Positions 1 through 8,258 of a stretch of DNA of 64,000 bases are shown here, in pieces. The translations under genes were made by a program, and so were the position numbers. Source of the DNA: Negativicutes bacterium (GTDB lineage Bacteria > Bacillota_C > Negativicutes > Sporomusales_B > JARLHX01); NCBI GenBank assembly GCA_031292015.1, contig JARLHY010000008.1:111136-175135 (forward strand), given 5' to 3'. Numbering within the stretch: position 1 is the first letter of the stretch; each line of letters starts with the position of its first letter. The notes under the pieces were generated by a model. That model had not been told where the DNA came from. It saw only the letters and a program-made list of their open reading frames with translations, and ran no database searches.

Positions 1-1
1 G

Positions 2-373
2 CGTCCGGTCAAGGGCGAAGCGGTGGTGACCACCGCCATGAAGTTCAAAGGCGTTCCCTATAAATTTGGCGGCGCGACCCCGAAGGCGTTCGACTGTTCG
101 GGGTTCGTCTGGTATGTGTTTGATCAGCAGGGGATCAATCTGCCGCGGACTGCCGACCGGCAGTACGAAACAGGCAAGACCGTGGCGGTGAGGGAGCTTC
201 AGCCGGGAGATGTCGTGTTTTTCACCACCTACGAAAAAGGAGCGTCCCACTGCGGCATTTATGTCGGAGAAGGCAAGTTTATTCACGCTTCTTCCAGCCG
301 CGGGGTATGCGAATCCGCTCTGGCCGAGAGATATTGGAAGGGGCGGTATCTGGGCGCCCGTCGCATGCTGTAG
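2..373 (+). CDS. NlpC/P60-family peptidoglycan endopeptidase, C-terminal part (5' end outside window)
   Basis: The reading frame is open from the first bases of the window, so the true start lies upstream and only the catalytic domain is seen. NlpC/P60 domains cut peptide crosslinks of peptidoglycan (usually D-Glu to diamino acid) outside the cytoplasmic membrane. The catalytic triad is visible: Cys in FDCSGF, His in SHCGIYVG, and a polar third residue in the FIHASS region. The substrate-groove motif YKFGGATP and the LQPGDVVFF turn are also typical. The missing N-terminus would normally hold a signal peptide and SH3 or LysM domains. The TAG stop lies two bases before a dispersed palindromic repeat. 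Family assignment is secure; physiological role (spore, division or vegetative wall) cannot be told. Confidence 0.9.
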   Translation, partial: RPVKGEAVVTTAMKFKGVPYKFGGATPKAFDCSGFVWYVFDQQGINLPRTADRQYETGKTVAVRELQPGDVVFFTTYEKGASHCGIYVGEGKFIHASSSRGVCESALAERYWKGRYLGARRML

Positions 374-375
374 AG

Positions 376-501
376 CCAGACTGTTGAAAAGGGCCAATCT
401 GCGTTGTCACGGCTGCGTTTGCTTGCTTGCGTACATGTGCAGTATGCGGTGCGGCGCAAGCCTCGCCTTTCCTAGCATCTTGACCCTTTTGAACAGTCTG
501 G
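376..501. repeat. Dispersed palindromic element, family A, copy 1
   Basis: A 126 bp unit bounded by near-perfect 22 bp terminal inverted repeats (CCAGACTGTTGAAAAGGGCC at the left; its mirror with two mismatches ends at 501). The interior is G+C-rich with no plausible gene. The same ends recur at 8258-8435 and 12510-12809. GTAGAG occurs just left (370-375) and just right (503-508), a possible short target duplication, though this is weak. It follows directly on the NlpC/P60 stop codon. Confidence 0.8.
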
Positions 502-517
502 AGTAGAGAATATATGA

Positions 518-554
518 ACCGGGGGATTCTTGGAAAAGGATTCCCCGGTTTTTA
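518..554 (+). terminator. Rho-independent terminator
   Basis: A hairpin with arms ACCGGGGGA and its complement TCCCCGGT around a short loop, followed by a T-run. It lies downstream of the NlpC/P60 gene and beyond the family A repeat, and would end that transcript. Confidence 0.7.
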
Positions 555-707
555 TGTGTCTGGAATAAAAAAGAACAATTTCCAGGGAGGATAGTGGGGT
601 TTTCCAACGAATCTTAACAAAGTTGTGGTTTTTCGCGTAGAATTGTAGAACAGGTGTAAAGCGGTATCTTTCTGTGTAGGATGGGGGTAATTTAAATCGA
701 ATCGTTA

Positions 708-2285
708 TTGTTTACTTTGGTGCCGATTGCTGTCATTCTGGCCATGCTGGTGGTCTGGAAGCAGGCAGCCGACGTCAGCGGCATCGTGGGGTGGCTTGCC
801 ATTTCCGCAATGGCTTATCTGGCGTTTCAGACCAGTCTGGAGGTTATTCTGCGGTCCACTGCAGCCGGACTCATCCGGTCGTTCGCGGTGTCGCTGATTG
901 TGGCGACTTCGCTGCTGCAGATGGCCTATATGGAACATACCGGGGCGCTCAGGCGGATCATTATTTTTATCAAAACCATCGCCTGCGAAAACCGGGCTGT
1001 CCAAATCATGATGATCAACATCGGTTTCGGCACCCTGATGGTTTCAGTGGGGGCGACGCCGGTGTCGCTGCTGCCGCCGATTCTTGTGGCGATGGGCTAT
1101 TCCACGTATGTGGCCATCGCTCTGCCGGCCATCGGCTATGACTCGCTTTGCACCTACGCGCTACTCGGAGCCCCGATAGTGGTTTTCGTGGATATGGCCA
1201 ACGCTTTTTTGGGAAAAGGCCACGAAATCACGCTGTCGCAGGCGGGAAGGGCGTTTTATTTGTTTTTGCCCCTGGTTTCAACGTTGATCGGTTTTTCGAT
1301 GCTGTGGATCGTAGGTAAATGGCAGGCCATCAAAGACGGTTGGCTGCCGTGCCTCATCACCGGGGCGGTGATCGGCGTAGTCGCCTATTTCACCAACCGT
1401 TACGACAATCTGGTGGTCCTGACCGGAGTGTTGTGCGGGCTGGCTGTGATTGCGACCATGGTGGTCTATCTGTTGGTCCGGGAAAAGAAAGTGTTCGACA
1501 AGAGCGTTCTGACGGAGGAGGAACGGGCCTACGCGCAAGGGTATCCGCTCCTGAAGGCGCTGACGCCCTGGCTGCTTTTGGTTGGCCTGATCCTGGTGCT
1601 CAATGTTCCCCAAGAGCTGTTTGATTACCTCTACCGGATCCTGAAGATGCCGGTTTCCGGCTTGACAGCCAACGGGGCGGATATCGACACCCGGGCGTTG
1701 TGGAACGCCTATACCTGGATCTTTGTGAGCACGATCCTGTCGATGGCCTTCATCCGCCCGACGGCCGCACAGCTGAAAAGTACGGTCCGGACCTGGCTCA
1801 AGCGGGCCCCGCGCCCGGTCTTTTCGGCGGCGATATTCTTCGCCATCGGCGAAATCATGAACATGTCCGGCTACAGCATGGCCACAGGCAAGTTTGAAAC
1901 CGCCAGTATGGTCAAAGTGCTGGCCGATTATTCGGCGCTGTACTTTCAGGACGCCTACGGCGGGGTTGTGGCTTTCATCGGCCTGTTCGGCGGGTTCATC
2001 ACCGGCAGCGAAGCTTCGACAGTGGCGATGTTTGCCAAATACACGATGACTACAGCGAAAAATTTGAACATGGATTTGTTTGGACTGATTATCGTCACCG
2101 CCGGCCTGGCCTTCGGCGGCGGTCTGGCAAGCGTGATTTCTCCGGCCAAGCTGCAGAATGCGGCGGCGTCCATCGATAAAATCGGCCAGGAAAATCAGTT
2201 TATCCGGATTGCGTTTGTGTTTTCACTGCTGCTTACGGCGGTGACGGCGATCTTTATTGTTATCATGCTTAAAGCCACCTGCTAG
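708..2285 (+). CDS. L-lactate permease (LctP) family transporter
   Basis: A polytopic inner-membrane protein of about 525 residues, the usual LctP length, with a dozen or so hydrophobic segments. LctP proteins import lactate or glycolate by proton symport. The hallmark stretch around LPPILVAMGYSTYVAIALPA and the following GYDSLCTYALLGAPIVVF is well conserved, as are the C-terminal glycine-rich segments (GLFGGFITGSEASTVAMFAK). The start is uncertain. A TTG at 708 is the first usual start codon in frame, but the G-rich Shine-Dalgarno-like run at 684-688 is too far away and fits better with an ATC codon at 696, directly after an in-frame stop. The next gene encodes an aryl-CoA ligase 45 bp downstream, so the real substrate could be an aromatic or other organic acid instead of lactate (inference). 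Confidence 0.85.
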   Translation: MFTLVPIAVILAMLVVWKQAADVSGIVGWLAISAMAYLAFQTSLEVILRSTAAGLIRSFAVSLIVATSLLQMAYMEHTGALRRIIIFIKTIACENRAVQIMMINIGFGTLMVSVGATPVSLLPPILVAMGYSTYVAIALPAIGYDSLCTYALLGAPIVVFVDMANAFLGKGHEITLSQAGRAFYLFLPLVSTLIGFSMLWIVGKWQAIKDGWLPCLITGAVIGVVAYFTNRYDNLVVLTGVLCGLAVIATMVVYLLVREKKVFDKSVLTEEERAYAQGYPLLKALTPWLLLVGLILVLNVPQELFDYLYRILKMPVSGLTANGADIDTRALWNAYTWIFVSTILSMAFIRPTAAQLKSTVRTWLKRAPRPVFSAAIFFAIGEIMNMSGYSMATGKFETASMVKVLADYSALYFQDAYGGVVAFIGLFGGFITGSEASTVAMFAKYTMTTAKNLNMDLFGLIIVTAGLAFGGGLASVISPAKLQNAAASIDKIGQENQFIRIAFVFSLLLTAVTAIFIVIMLKATC

Positions 2286-2330
2286 TCGGAAGGCTGGAGG
2301 TCAGGCGGAAACATACGGAGGGACAGACAG

Positions 2331-3626
2331 ATGATTTGGGACAAAAAAGCCGAATGCATGACCCGGGACGAGATGGAGAAGCTGCAGCTGAAGCGGCTGC
2401 GTAAAACGGTGCGGCAGGTATACGAGAATGTTCCCTTTTACCGCCAGGCGCTGGACGGGAAGGGAATGAAGCCGGATGACGTTTCGTCGCTGGCCGACCT
2501 TGGCCGGCTTCCCTTCACAACCAAGGACGATATCCGCGAGCATTACCCGTACGGGCTGTTCAGCGTGCCGCTGAAACAGATCGTGCGACTGCATGCATCC
2601 TCAGGCACAACCGGCAAGCCTACGGTGGTGGGCTACACGCAGCACGACATCGACCTGTGGACCGATGTCGTGGCAAGGATCGTCGTCGCCGCAGGGACCA
2701 CGGCGGAGGATGTCGCCCAGGTTGCGTTCGGCTACGGGCTGTTCACCGGCGCGTTCGGCCTGCACTACGGCCTGGAAAAGGCCGGAGCGACCATCGTGCC
2801 CGCTTCCACCGGCAACACCGAGCGGCATATCATGCTGATGCAGGATTTCGGCACCACCGTCCTGGTGGGTACGCCGTCTTATTCGCTGTACCTGGCGGAG
2901 ACCGCCCAGGGGATGGGCATCGACCCGAAAACCCTGAGCCTGCGGCTAGGACTGTTTGGCGCCGAGGGCTGCAGCGAGGAAATGCGCCAGGAAATCGAGC
3001 GCATCTGGGGGATCACGGCTTTGGAGAATTACGGAATGAGTGAGATCATCGGTCCGGGGGTCTCCGGGGAATGCCGCTGTAAGCAGGGGCTGCATATCAA
3101 TGAGGATCATTTCCTGCCGGAGATCGTCGACCCGGCCACCGGCGAAGTGCTGCCCTACGGTGAAACCGGCGAGCTGGTGCTGACCACTTTGTCCAAAGAA
3201 GGGCTGGCGCTGCTGCGGTATCGCACCAGGGACATTACCAGCCTGAACCCCGAGCCCTGCCAGTGCGGACGGACCCTGATCCGGATGGCCAAGGTGCAGG
3301 GCCGGACCGACGATATGCTCAAGATCCGCGGCGTCAACGTTTTCCCGTCCCAGATCGAAAGCGTTCTTGTTGGGATTCCGGAAATCGGGCAGCATTACAA
3401 CATATTCGTGCGCAAGAAGGGTTATCTTGACGAGATCGAGATTGCGGTGGAACTGGCCGACGAGGCGCTGCTGGACGATTTTCATGTGCTGGACAGCCTC
3501 CAGGACAAAATCCGCCACAAACTCAAGGTTGTGCTCTCCATCGACGCCAACGTACGGCTGGTTCAGCCGAAAACGCTGGCCAGGTCGGAGGGCAAGGCCC
3601 AGCGGATTTTTGACCTGAGAAAGTAA
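2331..3626 (+). CDS. Phenylacetate-CoA ligase family protein (PaaK-like)
   Basis: 431 residues, normal for short PaaK-type adenylate-forming enzymes, which activate an aryl acid with ATP and CoA. Visible motifs are the phosphate loop SSGTTGKPTVVGYT near residue 90, the adenylate-binding YGMSEI near 238, the YRTRDIT segment near 300 and a C-terminal domain with RTDDMLKIRGVNVFPSQIE. In anaerobes, paralogs act on phenylacetate or indoleacetate made from aromatic amino acids, so the location just before the tryptophan operon is suggestive but unproven. It has a good ribosome site (GGAGGG) and follows the LctP permease closely, likely in one transcript. Substrate is not determinable from sequence. 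Confidence 0.88.
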   Translation: MIWDKKAECMTRDEMEKLQLKRLRKTVRQVYENVPFYRQALDGKGMKPDDVSSLADLGRLPFTTKDDIREHYPYGLFSVPLKQIVRLHASSGTTGKPTVVGYTQHDIDLWTDVVARIVVAAGTTAEDVAQVAFGYGLFTGAFGLHYGLEKAGATIVPASTGNTERHIMLMQDFGTTVLVGTPSYSLYLAETAQGMGIDPKTLSLRLGLFGAEGCSEEMRQEIERIWGITALENYGMSEIIGPGVSGECRCKQGLHINEDHFLPEIVDPATGEVLPYGETGELVLTTLSKEGLALLRYRTRDITSLNPEPCQCGRTLIRMAKVQGRTDDMLKIRGVNVFPSQIESVLVGIPEIGQHYNIFVRKKGYLDEIEIAVELADEALLDDFHVLDSLQDKIRHKLKVVLSIDANVRLVQPKTLARSEGKAQRIFDLRK

Positions 3627-3639
3627 AGCACAAGAGAAA

Positions 3640-3686
3640 AGGGGCTGCCTCAAAAGGGTTTAAGAAACCTGCTTGAGGCAGCCCCT
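3640..3686 (+). terminator. Strong hairpin after the PaaK gene, probable terminator
   Basis: A perfect 14 bp stem AGGGGCTGCCTCAA (3640-3653) pairs with 3673-3686. No T-run follows directly, so it could be an RNA-stabilising or repeat-derived hairpin instead of a classical terminator. Confidence 0.5.
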
Positions 3687-3719
3687 CCAGTTTGTAGACA
3701 GAATGGGGGAAGGGGATCA

Positions 3720-4150
3720 TTTGCTTTTGTAACGGCGTTTAGCGGCCCGCGGAGGCGGGCGCCGGAAGCCGGCCGGGGCCTTCGAATAAACGCGCCGTAA
3801 ATTTGCACCGACAGCGCCGCACCGTCTCTCCTGCGTCGTCCGTGACGCAGGGGAGACGGGCGGAACCATCCAAGGTTCCGCCTGCTGAGCTGTTACCGCC
3901 CGCTGCATTAACGGCGCGTACCATCCTTCGGCAAATCGGCCTGCGCCCGGCGCCCACCTCCGCTCATCGCTACATTTGGCCAAAAAGCGAAGGCAAAATT
4001 ATTTCCCGCTTGTTGCTTTTTGCGCCCGGTGCCTTGTGTCGTCGCCAAGGCCCGGTCCAAGGTAAATTTTCTGAAAATGACAATATTTGTCGAGAAATGG
4101 AGGATATTTTTTCCTGGACAGCGAATGATGGGTATACGAAAATAATCTGA
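3720..4150. other. Intergenic G+C-rich block with several hairpins; no gene seen
   Basis: About 430 bp between the PaaK and REC-GGDEF genes. It contains a 16 bp stem at 3822-3859 (CCGTCTCTCCTGCGTC with its mirror, one G-T pair) immediately followed by a second perfect hairpin at 3859-3882 (GGCGGAACC / GGTTCCGCC). Open frames crossing it lack ribosome sites and have repeat-like composition. It may be another dispersed element type or a structured RNA. After about 3960 the block becomes more A+T-rich, and nothing further is recognisable. Confidence 0.45.
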
Positions 4151-4191
4151 ACAGCGAGCGGTAGTTATTATCGTGTAAAGGCGGAATAGTG

Positions 4192-5121
4192 ATGAAAGTA
4201 TTGGTTGCCGGCCGGGAGTCTGTCAGGTTGGAGGAAGCGGTGGCCGGGTGGGGTTACCAGGCGTTGACCGCCGACAACGGTCTTGAAGCATGGAATATGC
4301 TGCAGGGCAAAAGCGAACCGATGGTAGTGATCATGGATTGGTCGATGCCGGGCCTGAACGGTGTTGATCTGTGCCGCAAAATGAAGCATGGCGAGGAAAA
4401 AAAACCGCTGTATGTCATCCTGTTGACCCAGACGGATTCCAGGGGCAACATAGCCGCCGGCTTTAATATCGGAGCGGATGATTATCTTTCCGTGCCCTTT
4501 TCGCCGGAAGAATTGCACACCCGTCTGGCGTTGGGAGAACGCATCCTGGATTATCAGCATTCCCTGGAGCGGCTGCGCCAGGAGCTTTTGGCCAAAAACG
4601 ACCAGCTCAGCCAGTTCGCAGGGCGGGACAGCCTGACGGGGGTCGGCAGCCGCAGCTTTTTCCACGAGCGTTTTGGCGAGGAATGGCGAAGGATGAGCCG
4701 GACTGGCCAGCAGTTATCCCTGGTTGTGATTGATGTGGACTCTTTTAAGGCTTACAACGAGACGTACGGGCGCAGTGCCGGGGACGAATGCCTGAAAGTC
4801 ATCGCTCAGACCATATCTTCCAGCATCAGCCGGGGCGGAGATTTCGTGGCCCGCTGTGACGAAGCGGAGTTTATGATCGTGCTGCCGAACACCGACAGCC
4901 TGGGGGCTCTGGTGATTGCCGAAGCCATCCGGGTCGCGGTGGCGATCCAAAATATCGAACATATCCCTGAAGGCATCCGCGGTCATGTGACGGTGAGCGC
5001 CGGAACAGCGACAGTTATTCCTGATCCGAATGTCCGGCCCGAGACGTTGGTGACCAAAGCCCACCAGTCCCTTTTCATGGCCAAGGCCGCCGGCAGAAAC
5101 GCGGTCAGGCAGACGGCGTGA
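4192..5121 (+). CDS. Receiver-GGDEF protein with degenerate active sites
   Basis: 309 residues: an N-terminal response-regulator receiver domain (about 1-118), a linker helix, and a GGDEF domain (about 140-305). The fold signatures are clear, including RDSLTGVGSR and DVDSFKAYNE. Key residues are lost, however. In the receiver the Asp phosphoacceptor (D49) and T79 remain, but the N-terminal acidic pair is replaced by GRES and the conserved Lys is V101. In the GGDEF domain the signature reads DEAEF (223-227), losing both glycines and the catalytic acid. It therefore probably does not make cyclic di-GMP and may act as a binding or structural partner. GTG at 4189 is an alternative start one codon upstream. 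It seems monocistronic, with no partner kinase nearby. Confidence 0.88.
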   Translation: MKVLVAGRESVRLEEAVAGWGYQALTADNGLEAWNMLQGKSEPMVVIMDWSMPGLNGVDLCRKMKHGEEKKPLYVILLTQTDSRGNIAAGFNIGADDYLSVPFSPEELHTRLALGERILDYQHSLERLRQELLAKNDQLSQFAGRDSLTGVGSRSFFHERFGEEWRRMSRTGQQLSLVVIDVDSFKAYNETYGRSAGDECLKVIAQTISSSISRGGDFVARCDEAEFMIVLPNTDSLGALVIAEAIRVAVAIQNIEHIPEGIRGHVTVSAGTATVIPDPNVRPETLVTKAHQSLFMAKAAGRNAVRQTA

Positions 5122-5146
5122 GGAACAGCGATTAGGGAATAAGGAC

Positions 5147-5175
5147 TTGACACGAAAGGAAATCTCACATAGAAT
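5147..5175 (+). promoter_or_regulatory. Promoter of the trp operon
   Basis: TTGACA at 5147-5152, a 17 bp spacer and TAGAAT at 5170-5175 form a near-consensus sigma-A promoter, about 25 bp before the first T-box leader. No second promoter is evident between the two leaders. Confidence 0.75.
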
Positions 5176-5189
5176 GATTTTAATTATAT

Positions 5190-5475
5190 AACCCCAAACA
5201 GCAACGATCAGGACGAGTAGCTGGGTAAATTCTAGTTCAGCGAGCCGGTGACCAGGAAACTGGAGGTGTGATGACCGGCCTAGGAAGCACAGTGAATGGA
5301 CCTGGGAGCTGCCCCCCGAACGCCAAAGGCAAGTAGGAGGGGCCGGACGCCGCCGTTAACAGGCTAAGATATCGGAGCATGCTCCCGTATCTGAAAAGAG
5401 AGAAAGCGCAGGCTTTCTAAAACAGGGTGGTACCGCGAACCATTTCGCCCCTATTGGGTGGAATGGTTTTTTGTT
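5190..5475 (+). promoter_or_regulatory. T-box leader 1 (tRNA-Trp), with terminator
   Basis: A T-box riboswitch that reads uncharged tRNA. The specifier codon is TGG (5297-5299), preceded by GTGAA and followed by A, so tRNA-Trp. The conserved T-box AGGGTGGTACCGCG lies at 5424-5437 and would pair with the tRNA acceptor end as antiterminator. The competing terminator hairpin (CCATTTCGCCC with GGGTGGAATGG, 5440-5466) is followed by six T. An almost identical leader follows exactly 300 bp downstream, so transcription must pass two terminators before trpD. Confidence 0.95.
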
Positions 5476-5489
5476 TTATTACAGGTGCA

Positions 5490-5778
5490 TAGTGCAAACA
5501 GCAACGATCAGGACGAGTAGCTGGGTAAATTCTAGTTCAGCGAGCCGGTGACCAGGAAACTGGAGGTGTGATGACCGGCCTAGGAAGCGCAGTGAATGGA
5601 CCTGGGAGCTGCCCCCCCAAACGCCAAAGGCAAGTAGGAGGGGCCGGACGCCGCCGTTAACAGGCTAGGGTATCGGAGCATGCTCCCGTATCTGAAAAGA
5701 GGGAAAGCGCAGGCTTTCTAAAAACAGGGTGGTACCGCGAACCATTTCGCCCCTATTGGGTGGAATGGTTTTTTTATT
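5490..5778 (+). promoter_or_regulatory. T-box leader 2 (tRNA-Trp), tandem duplicate of leader 1
   Basis: A second full T-box with specifier TGG at 5597-5599, T-box sequence AGGGTGGTACCGCG at 5726-5739, and a terminator hairpin at 5742-5768 followed by a run of T. From 5496 on it matches leader 1 at a 300 bp offset with only a handful of substitutions and two one-base insertions (one in the C-run near 5610, one in an A-run near 5721). All core elements are intact in both. Its terminator lies about 45 bp before the trpD start. Confidence 0.95.
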
Positions 5779-5821
5779 TTCTGGTCGATGATTTATAAAA
5801 TATTGGCAAGGAGGAAGAAAG

Positions 5822-6856
5822 ATGCTGAAGGAGATTTTGGGTAAAGTGGTGGCCGGGGAGAATCTGTCCCGCCAGGAAGCTCAGCAGTCGATGGAGACGA
5901 TCATGTCCGGCGCGGCCGGCGAGGCTCAGATCGGCTCGCTATTGACCGCCCTCAGGATGAAGGGTGAGAGCAGCGACGAAATCGCCGGTTTCGCGCAGGT
6001 TATGCGCAATCATACGGTGAAGATCGACTGCGACGTGAGGGGGATACTGGACACTTGCGGCACCGGCGGGGACCGCAAGGGGACCTTCAATATTTCGACA
6101 GCGGCGGCTTTTGTCGTGGCCGGGGCCGGGGTGGCGGTGGCCAAACACGGCAATCACGGAATATCCAGCAGCTGCGGCAGCGCCGATGTTCTGCAATCCC
6201 TGGGGGTGAGGCTGGATCTGCCGCCCCGGGCGGTGGGCAAGGCGATTGCCAGGCTGCAGATCGGCTTTCTTTACGCTCCGGCCTTTCATCCGGCGATGAA
6301 GTACGCCGGCAAGCCGCGCCGGGAACTGGGCTTCCGCACCTGCTTCAACCTGCTGGGGCCGCTGACCAATCCGGCCGAGGCCAGCCACCAGCTTATCGGG
6401 GTGTACGACAGATCGCTCACCGCCAAGCTGGCGGAGGTGCTGCTACGGCTGGGTACGAAGCGGGCCATGGTGGTGCACAGTCTGGACGGGATGGACGAAA
6501 TCTCGACCACCGCTCCGACCCAGGTATCGGAGGTGGTGGACGGCCAGATCCGGTCGTATGTGATCGAGCCGGCGGAATACGGGTTCCTGCCTTGCGGGCC
6601 GGACGCTTACCGCGGCGGGACACCGGCGGAAAATGCGGTGATGATCGAGGAAGTGCTACGGGGCAAGCGGGGCAGCCGGCGGGACATCGTGTTGATCAAC
6701 GCCGCCGCCGCCATGGTGGTGGCCGGTAAGGCGGCCGATATCCGGGAGGGACTGGTAATGAGTGCTGCGGCTGTGGATAACGGCGCCGCGCTGGCCAAAC
6801 TGGAAGCGCTGCGGGAATTCAGCCAGCATTACCGGGGTGCGGCGTTATGCTCGTGA
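5822..6856 (+). CDS. trpD: Anthranilate phosphoribosyltransferase
   Basis: Transfers phosphoribose from PRPP to anthranilate, the second step of tryptophan synthesis. 344 residues, full family length. The PRPP/Mg loop DTCGTGGDRKGTFNIST is near residue 78, followed by KHGNHGISSSCGSADVLQSLG (a slight variant of the usual KHGNRAVSS form) and the conserved RRELGFRTCFNLLGPLTNP segment. It is first in the operon, behind the tandem T-box leaders, with a strong ribosome site AAGGAGG 7 bp before the ATG. Its end overlaps trpF by 10 bp, indicating translational coupling. Confidence 0.97.
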   Translation: MLKEILGKVVAGENLSRQEAQQSMETIMSGAAGEAQIGSLLTALRMKGESSDEIAGFAQVMRNHTVKIDCDVRGILDTCGTGGDRKGTFNISTAAAFVVAGAGVAVAKHGNHGISSSCGSADVLQSLGVRLDLPPRAVGKAIARLQIGFLYAPAFHPAMKYAGKPRRELGFRTCFNLLGPLTNPAEASHQLIGVYDRSLTAKLAEVLLRLGTKRAMVVHSLDGMDEISTTAPTQVSEVVDGQIRSYVIEPAEYGFLPCGPDAYRGGTPAENAVMIEEVLRGKRGSRRDIVLINAAAAMVVAGKAADIREGLVMSAAAVDNGAALAKLEALREFSQHYRGAALCS

Positions 6857-7467
6857 AAATCTGCGGGATTATGACGGCAGAAGCCGCCCTGGCGGCAAAA
6901 AGGCACGGCGCCGATCTGATCGGTTTTGTGTTCGCCGCCAGCCGCAGGCGGATCGACGTTGCCGGCGCGGCGGCCATCGCCAGGCAGGTGAGCGGGGTCG
7001 GCAAGGTCGGGGTGTTTGTCGGTCAGCCGCTGGCCGAGGTGCGGGAAATCGCCGAACGCTGCCGGCTGGATATCGTCCAGCTGCACGGCGATGAGCCGGC
7101 AGAATACTGCCAGGCGGTGGGGCGGCCGGTGATCAAGGCGATCCGGGCCGGCAGCGGACTGGAACTTGCTCAGCTGGCGGCTTTTCCCGCCGACTGGCTG
7201 CTGCTGGACAGCTACCTTCCCGGACAGCCGGGCGGGACGGGAGTGGCCTTCGACTGGCGGCAGGCTCAGGCGGCTGTGGCGGGGCTCGGACGACCGTTTC
7301 TGGTGGCCGGCGGGCTAAACGCCGACAATGTCGGGGAGGCTATCCGGGTACTGCGACCCGCCGGGGTGGATGTCTCCGGCGGTGTCGAGACGGACGGCGT
7401 GAAGGACGAAGAAAAAATCCGGCGGTTTGTCACCGCCGCAAAGAATAAAGGTGAAGAAGCATGTTGA
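6847..7467 (+). CDS. trpF: Phosphoribosylanthranilate isomerase
   Basis: Catalyses the Amadori rearrangement of phosphoribosylanthranilate to CdRP. 206 residues, a single (beta/alpha)8 barrel. The general-base Cys is in VKICGI at the N-terminus, and the general-acid Asp in LLLDSYLPG. The phosphate loops GGTGVAFDW and FLVAGGLNADNV are present, as is the C-terminal VDVSGGVETDGVKD motif. It overlaps trpD upstream and trpC downstream by a few bases. Confidence 0.97.
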   Translation: MLVKICGIMTAEAALAAKRHGADLIGFVFAASRRRIDVAGAAAIARQVSGVGKVGVFVGQPLAEVREIAERCRLDIVQLHGDEPAEYCQAVGRPVIKAIRAGSGLELAQLAAFPADWLLLDSYLPGQPGGTGVAFDWRQAQAAVAGLGRPFLVAGGLNADNVGEAIRVLRPAGVDVSGGVETDGVKDEEKIRRFVTAAKNKGEEAC

Positions 7468-8258
7468 ACCGGATTGTGGCGGAGAAACGGCAGGAAGTGG
7501 CGGAGTGCAAGGCGATAACCCCGCTTGCCAGCATAACGGACGGACTTCGCCCCGGAGAGTCCGCTTTCGCCAAGGCGCTCCGGCGCTCCGACTGGTCCCT
7601 TATCGCGGAATGCAAACTGGCGTCGCCGGCCAAAGGGCGGCTGTGCAGCAGCCATACGGTGCCGGAGCTGGCCCGGCTTTATACGGAAAACGGCGCCACG
7701 GCCCTGTCGGTGCATACCAGCAGGCAGTTCTGCGGCTTGCTGGCGGATATTGCCGCAGTGCGGGCGGTGACCGGTCTGCCGATTCTGCGCAAGGATTTCA
7801 TCATTGACGACTATCAGCTCTACGAAACGCGCCGGGCCGGTGCGGACGCCGTGCTGCTGATCGCCGCCATTCTCACCGATGAGGAACTGATCCGCTTCCT
7901 GGCCATCGCCGGGCAGTTGGGCCTGGATTGCCTGGTGGAGGTGCACAGCCGACAGGAGCTGGAGCGGGTGCTGCAGACCGGAGCCGAGCTTGTGGGGATT
8001 AACAACCGCAATCTGCAGACCTTTGTCACCGATATCGGCACCACCTTCACCCTGCTGCCGGACTGCGATTCACGGCGGCTGATTATCAGCGAGAGCGGCA
8101 TCAACAGCGGCCGGGAGGCCGCCCGGCTGAAAGAGGCCGGGGTGCGGGGCATTCTGGTGGGGGAAGGGCTGGTCACGGCCGGCGATATAGCCGGCCGGGT
8201 CCGGGAGCTGGCCCGGCCCGACGGGACCGGAGAATGTTGTACATGTGATGAAAAATGA
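7461..8258 (+). CDS. trpC: Indole-3-glycerol phosphate synthase
   Basis: Closes the indole ring by converting CdRP to indole-3-glycerol phosphate. 265 residues, usual length. The N-terminal EKRQEV helix, the catalytic Lys in IAECKLASPAKG, the second Lys in PILRKDFIIDDYQ and the Glu/Asn of LVEVHSR and GINNRNLQTF are all visible, with the phosphate site SESGI near the end. The usual KxxSPSKG loop reads KLASPAKG here. The last base of the stop codon is the first base of a family A palindromic repeat, which separates trpC from trpB. Confidence 0.97.
   Translation: MLNRIVAEKRQEVAECKAITPLASITDGLRPGESAFAKALRRSDWSLIAECKLASPAKGRLCSSHTVPELARLYTENGATALSVHTSRQFCGLLADIAAVRAVTGLPILRKDFIIDDYQLYETRRAGADAVLLIAAILTDEELIRFLAIAGQLGLDCLVEVHSRQELERVLQTGAELVGINNRNLQTFVTDIGTTFTLLPDCDSRRLIISESGINSGREAARLKEAGVRGILVGEGLVTAGDIAGRVRELARPDGTGECCTCDEK

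Noticed and set aside
210..506. Open frame overlapping the NlpC/P60 gene and the first repeat
   Set aside because: Out of frame with the peptidase and largely made of the palindromic repeat.
3717..4150. Small open frames on both strands in the G+C-rich spacer
   Set aside because: They run through strong hairpins, lack ribosome sites and have Arg/Pro/Ala-rich, repeat-like translations.
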